Positions 7,040-9,454 of a DNA stretch of 9,454 bases are shown here, piece by piece; within the stretch, counting starts at the first letter, position 1; each line of letters starts with the position of its first letter. The notes below the pieces were generated by a model. That model was not told where the DNA came from. It saw only the letters and a list, made by a program, of their open reading frames with translations, and did no database searches. The DNA lies in assembly GCA_902535565.1 (NCBI GenBank), contig CACAUH010000053.1, positions 1-9,454 on the forward strand, written 5' to 3'. The translations under genes and the position numbers were made by a program. The stretch comes from an uncultured Bacteroidota bacterium. Its GTDB lineage: Bacteria; Bacteroidota; Bacteroidia; Flavobacteriales; UA16.

Positions 7040-7720
7040 TTAGCAATCTGACCCGAAACCACCGAGCATCGCAAGAATGTCTGCCACGGTGACGATACCA
7101 TCTCCGTTGACGTCTGCCGTGCAGTCAATCAAACAACCGAACTCGGCGAGCACGGTCAACACGTCAGACACGGTAATAATCCCATCAGCATTGAGGTCGA
7201 GTTGGCACGCGAGTTCTTCAGGTGACAGGGTGCCATCGCAATTGTTGTCTAACCCCTGAGCGGTTCCCGGAGCGCCCGGGTATACGCTGGAGTTGGAATC
7301 GTCGCAGTCGCACACGGTGGACTCTCCATCGCCATCCAAATCCACGATGCCGGCGCAAGTTTCGAAGCCAGATTGACAATTGGCTTGAACGCAAGCTTCG
7401 CAGTCTGCCTCGCTACCAAATGCACACGTGAGAAAACAACTGTTGGTCACACAGGTGCTTTGGTCAGCAAAGCATCCCACGCAGCCGTCGCTCATTTCTG
7501 GCACTGCATCTGAGATGCATTCCGCAAAGCAAGACGTGATGTCGCTGGATAAAAAGCAGGAGAAGCCACAATTGAACACCGCGTCATTAACCGCGTTTCC
7601 GTCGTTGCACAAAAGGGCAAAATCGTCGGTGTTGCATTGTGCTGTTGCGGTGGCCTGATGCCCAAGCAATAGAATTGCGAGCATAAACAGGGCTAAAACA
7701 GGGATGGACTGCACATTCAT
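7040..7720 (-). CDS. Secreted cysteine-rich protein with MopE-type motif and paired EF-hand (dockerin-like) loops
   Basis: An exported protein of 226 residues with no recognised enzymatic domain. Residues 1-27 form a signal peptide (a hydrophobic stretch ending HQATATA, then Gln28-Cys29), although its first residues lack the usual Lys/Arg. Residues 29-124 hold 15 cysteines in repeated CxxC or CxxxC spacing (GCVGC, CEACVQANC). Residues 127-163 resemble the MopE-type putative metal-binding motif: DLDGDG, CDCDDSN, VYPGAPGT, LDNNCDG. Residues 175-226 are two near-identical calcium-loop repeats, DLNADGIITVSD and DVNGDGIVTVAD, each followed by a short helix, as in type I dockerin or EF-hand pairs. 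There are 22 cysteines in the mature chain, suggesting disulfides. No T9SS sorting domain follows. The ATG at 7720 is chosen because the signal peptide starts there; a TTG 26 codons earlier would overlap the nucleotidyltransferase. It lies 31 bases downstream of that gene, so co-transcription is possible. Confidence 0.83.
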   Translation of the reverse strand: MNVQSIPVLALFMLAILLLGHQATATAQCNTDDFALLCNDGNAVNDAVFNCGFSCFLSSDITSCFAECISDAVPEMSDGCVGCFADQSTCVTNSCFLTCAFGSEADCEACVQANCQSGFETCAGIVDLDGDGESTVCDCDDSNSSVYPGAPGTAQGLDNNCDGTLSPEELACQLDLNADGIITVSDVLTVLAEFGCLIDCTADVNGDGIVTVADILAMLGGFGSDC

Positions 7721-7751
7721 GACGAAACGACAATCTAAAGTGGTAATCGGT

Positions 7752-8600
7752 TCAATCGAGAAGTCGAAATCCTCCCCTGTCCAAATTTCGCCCCGCAATC
7801 AAGATGTCTTCAGGATGGGTCAGGTCCAAAAAAGCGCCAACGGAAGGCACCACTTGAATTTGTCCGGGATGATGCGCAGACCAATCGGATATAGCCACTG
7901 GGAGTTCTCGCTCCAGCCGCTGGGGATGCAAGGGTGCTTCCCGGACAGCTTCGAGCAAATCTGAGTACGGCATCCGGAAATAGTTCATGCTGACCCGAAC
8001 GGTGCCGTCATTCCACCGGGAGGCCTCAATGGCTTGGTGACTTGGCTTCTCTTCAATTCCAGTGAGTGTTCCGTCATCGCCCCTGAGAATAACAGCAAAT
8101 GCGCGGACCCGATCTTGAGGGAGCCCAATGTGGGTGCTATCAAATGCGGGCAAGCAACTTGGGTGACGTCCCATGGCGAGGAACATGCCCTTTGGGGGTA
8201 GATTGTCCCCATTGGCCACGGTGACGCTTGTGCCTTTCCATTCTGGGTGCTTGTGGAGCGCCAGCTCCACAGCTTTCGCGGTCCCTTCCGGCTTGGTTCG
8301 ACCAGGAGGAATGTGCTGGACGACGAAATCCAATGTGACGCCCGCTACTGGATGCACATCAAAATGTAATGGTGTGACTTCATCTTCTTCGCCGATCACG
8401 ATGCAGATGTTTCGAAGCCCTTCGGCTTTGGCTTGTTCGATGAGATGGGCCAATAGAGGCCTCCGCTCCTTTCCCAGCCTGATCATGGCCTTGGGCCTGG
8501 ATGCGGCTTCTTGCAGAACCCAGTCCGGGAGGTTGCCCCCGGACCGCATCCTGCTTCCCTTGCCCGCAGCCATGACGATCAGGGGATTCACATCATCCAT
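7752..8600 (-). CDS. Sugar-1-phosphate nucleotidyltransferase-like protein
   Basis: Predicted to transfer a nucleotidyl group from an NTP to a sugar-1-phosphate, giving an NDP-sugar in the cytosol (282 residues, GT-A-like nucleotidyltransferase fold). The N-terminus is the signature loop VMAAGKGSRM (9-18), followed by RPKAM with Lys37. Other features are QHIPPGRTKPEGTA (95-108), which matches the nucleotide/sugar pocket of RmlA-type enzymes, the metal-binding segment NGDN (130-133), an EEKPS element and VSMNYFRM. The stretch between GSRM and RPKAM is longer (16 residues) than in RmlA or GalU. I recall the same insertion in an uncharacterised Bacteroidota nucleotidyltransferase branch. The ATG at 8600 is chosen because the core strand begins at once and it overlaps the kinase stop by 8 bases (ATGGATGA), indicating translational coupling; upstream in-frame starts extend deeper into the kinase gene. 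Sugar and base specificity are unknown. Confidence 0.82.
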   Translation of the reverse strand: MDDVNPLIVMAAGKGSRMRSGGNLPDWVLQEAASRPKAMIRLGKERRPLLAHLIEQAKAEGLRNICIVIGEEDEVTPLHFDVHPVAGVTLDFVVQHIPPGRTKPEGTAKAVELALHKHPEWKGTSVTVANGDNLPPKGMFLAMGRHPSCLPAFDSTHIGLPQDRVRAFAVILRGDDGTLTGIEEKPSHQAIEASRWNDGTVRVSMNYFRMPYSDLLEAVREAPLHPQRLERELPVAISDWSAHHPGQIQVVPSVGAFLDLTHPEDILIAGRNLDRGGFRLLD

Positions 8601-9454
8601 AAAACACCCCTCGGTCTGGTTTGACATGCCAGGCTCCTTTTGCTCCGGCTCGAAGCATCGCTTCAACAATGGCGTCCACCCGGTCTAAAGGTGCATAAGC
8701 GAACATGCATCCACCGCCACCGGACCCATTGATTTTGCTGCCCCACGCACCTGCTTTCATGGCGGCATTCGCCATGGCCTCTATGCGTGGCGTAGACAGG
8801 CCGAGCACGTCCCGGAGGACCGTGTGGTGCTGGGTGAGTGCCTCCCCCATCAAATTTTCGTCAACCTGTTCGGTTTCCATTTTTTTTGACCATTCTTCCT
8901 CCAAGTCCCGGTTGATTCGGGTGCCTTGGGCCAAGGCCCTTTCCGCATCGGACCAGTCGTCGGGCGGTACGTCTAGGTTCTTCATCAGTGGCAACCTGGC
9001 GTCCTTGCAGCGTGCCAGATGTCCTTGGGTGTCCTTGGGTTGCCCTGAATCTCCAAGAACAAATGCACCCGGCAATTCAGGCAAGGGCTGAGCAGGGCCG
9101 TGCCCAAAGCGGTGAAGTCCACCATGGGCGCATGCAAAGTGGTCCATGTCTCCTCCTGCCCCACCAAACGAAAGAACTTCAGCCCGGTGGCACCTTCGCA
9201 CCAAATCAGTCGTGGATTCAGAAACACCGAAGAGCCGAGACCATCCGGCTGTCCAAGCGGTCATCAATGCCGTCGAAGAGCTGCATCCAGCCCGAATGGG
9301 GATGTCGCTTTCGATGTGCACGTTCATGCCGTTCGGTTTCGTCTTGCTGTCTGTCTTGAGGGCCTGGAAGGCGACATGCAATGGTGTGTCGTGCAATGCG
9401 CTCGAGCTCAAGTCGAACGTCAAGATGTCCCCGATGGCTTCGCTTGTCACCTTG
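8593..9454 (-). CDS. GHMP-family sugar kinase (galactokinase/mevalonate kinase-like), 5' end missing
   Basis: An ATP-dependent small-molecule kinase, probably phosphorylating the anomeric hydroxyl of a sugar to feed the adjacent nucleotidyltransferase. About 287 codons are visible; the N-terminal part, which normally carries the sugar-binding GRxxxxGxH-type motif, lies beyond the right edge. Motif 2, PIRAGCSSSTAL, is at 9265-9300, with Cys where Gly-Leu is more usual. A galactokinase-like GGAGGDMDHF lies at 9136-9165 (compare GGMMDQ), with the preceding HRAEVLS supplying the acidic residue. Motif 3, KINGSGGGGC, is at 8707-8736. A GTG at 9450 is in frame but is unlikely to be the true start, because motif 2 would then begin only at residue 51. 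The stop overlaps the nucleotidyltransferase start. The arrangement resembles a split version of the fused fucokinase/GDP-fucose pyrophosphorylase Fkp, or the HddA/HddC heptose pair, but the substrate cannot be assigned. Confidence 0.85.
   Translation of the reverse strand, partial: KVTSEAIGDILTFDLSSSALHDTPLHVAFQALKTDSKTKPNGMNVHIESDIPIRAGCSSSTALMTAWTAGWSRLFGVSESTTDLVRRCHRAEVLSFGGAGGDMDHFACAHGGLHRFGHGPAQPLPELPGAFVLGDSGQPKDTQGHLARCKDARLPLMKNLDVPPDDWSDAERALAQGTRINRDLEEEWSKKMETEQVDENLMGEALTQHHTVLRDVLGLSTPRIEAMANAAMKAGAWGSKINGSGGGGCMFAYAPLDRVDAIVEAMLRAGAKGAWHVKPDRGVFYG
8880..8887. repeat. T8/A8 homopolymer inside the kinase gene
   Basis: Eight consecutive T on the plus strand read as A8 in the kinase mRNA (codons Ser-Lys-Lys-Met, TCA AAA AAA ATG). 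Such runs are prone to replication or transcriptional slippage. The reading frame is intact as given. Confidence 0.9.
9020..9039. repeat. Perfect 10-bp tandem duplication inside the kinase gene
   Basis: TGTCCTTGGG occurs twice in direct tandem. The unit is not a multiple of three, so gain or loss of one copy would shift the kinase frame. With only two copies it may be chance, and the frame is open in this sequence. Confidence 0.85.

Noticed and set aside
7731..7755. Flavobacterial-type promoter (TTG, spacer, TAGATTG) upstream of the secreted protein gene
   Set aside because: The spacer of about 15 bases is shorter than the usual 17-23, the -7 box is imperfect and the leader would be only a few bases.
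8173..8688. Plus-strand frame of about 171 codons opposite the nucleotidyltransferase
   Set aside because: It is a shadow of the minus-strand gene, whose signature motifs are intact.

Overview
The window looks like ordinary chromosomal DNA of a Bacteroidota bacterium, probably a Flavobacteriales-like lineage with base composition a little above 50% GC. The inference rests on family signatures recalled from that phylum: a three-POTRA TamA-like barrel protein divergent from a SpoU-type rRNA methyltransferase, an acyltransferase with the HRDIV-type histidine motif, a small CxxC...FCxxxC protein, a roughly 390-residue PaaH-type dehydrogenase, and a sugar nucleotidyltransferase/GHMP kinase pair. 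No tRNA, rRNA, CRISPR array, insertion sequence or phage gene was seen. Genes fill almost the whole window and no gene-free stretch exceeds 100 bases.

Layout, left to right: (1) TamA/BamA-family outer membrane protein, minus strand, running off the left edge; (2) SpoU/TrmH-family RNA 2'-O-methyltransferase, plus; (3) PlsC-like acyltransferase, minus; (4) RhlE-type DEAD-box RNA helicase, plus; (5) small zinc-ribbon-like protein, minus; (6) 3-hydroxyacyl-CoA dehydrogenase, plus; (7) secreted cysteine-rich protein with a MopE-type motif and paired EF-hand/dockerin-like loops, minus; (8) sugar nucleotidyltransferase, minus; (9) GHMP sugar kinase, minus, running off the right edge.

The first seven genes alternate strand one by one. 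The three convergent junctions have gaps of 9, 0 and 7 bases. The first divergent junction has start codons that overlap in a CATG; the other two are 70 and 99 bases. This packing pushes regulatory signals into coding sequence: a candidate terminator for the zinc-ribbon gene sits in the last helicase codons, and one for the dehydrogenase lies in its own last codons.

Most genes are housekeeping: envelope biogenesis (TamA-like), rRNA modification and RNA remodelling (methyltransferase, helicase), lipid synthesis (acyltransferase) and fatty acid or aromatic-CoA oxidation (dehydrogenase). The only clear operon is kinase then nucleotidyltransferase, overlapping by 8 bases. It probably makes a nucleotide-activated sugar by salvage (sugar to sugar-1-phosphate to NDP-sugar), with unknown substrate. 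The secreted metal-binding protein follows after 31 bases and may or may not be co-transcribed. The least explained items are this sugar pair, the cysteine-rich exported protein and the acyltransferase with an altered motif III.
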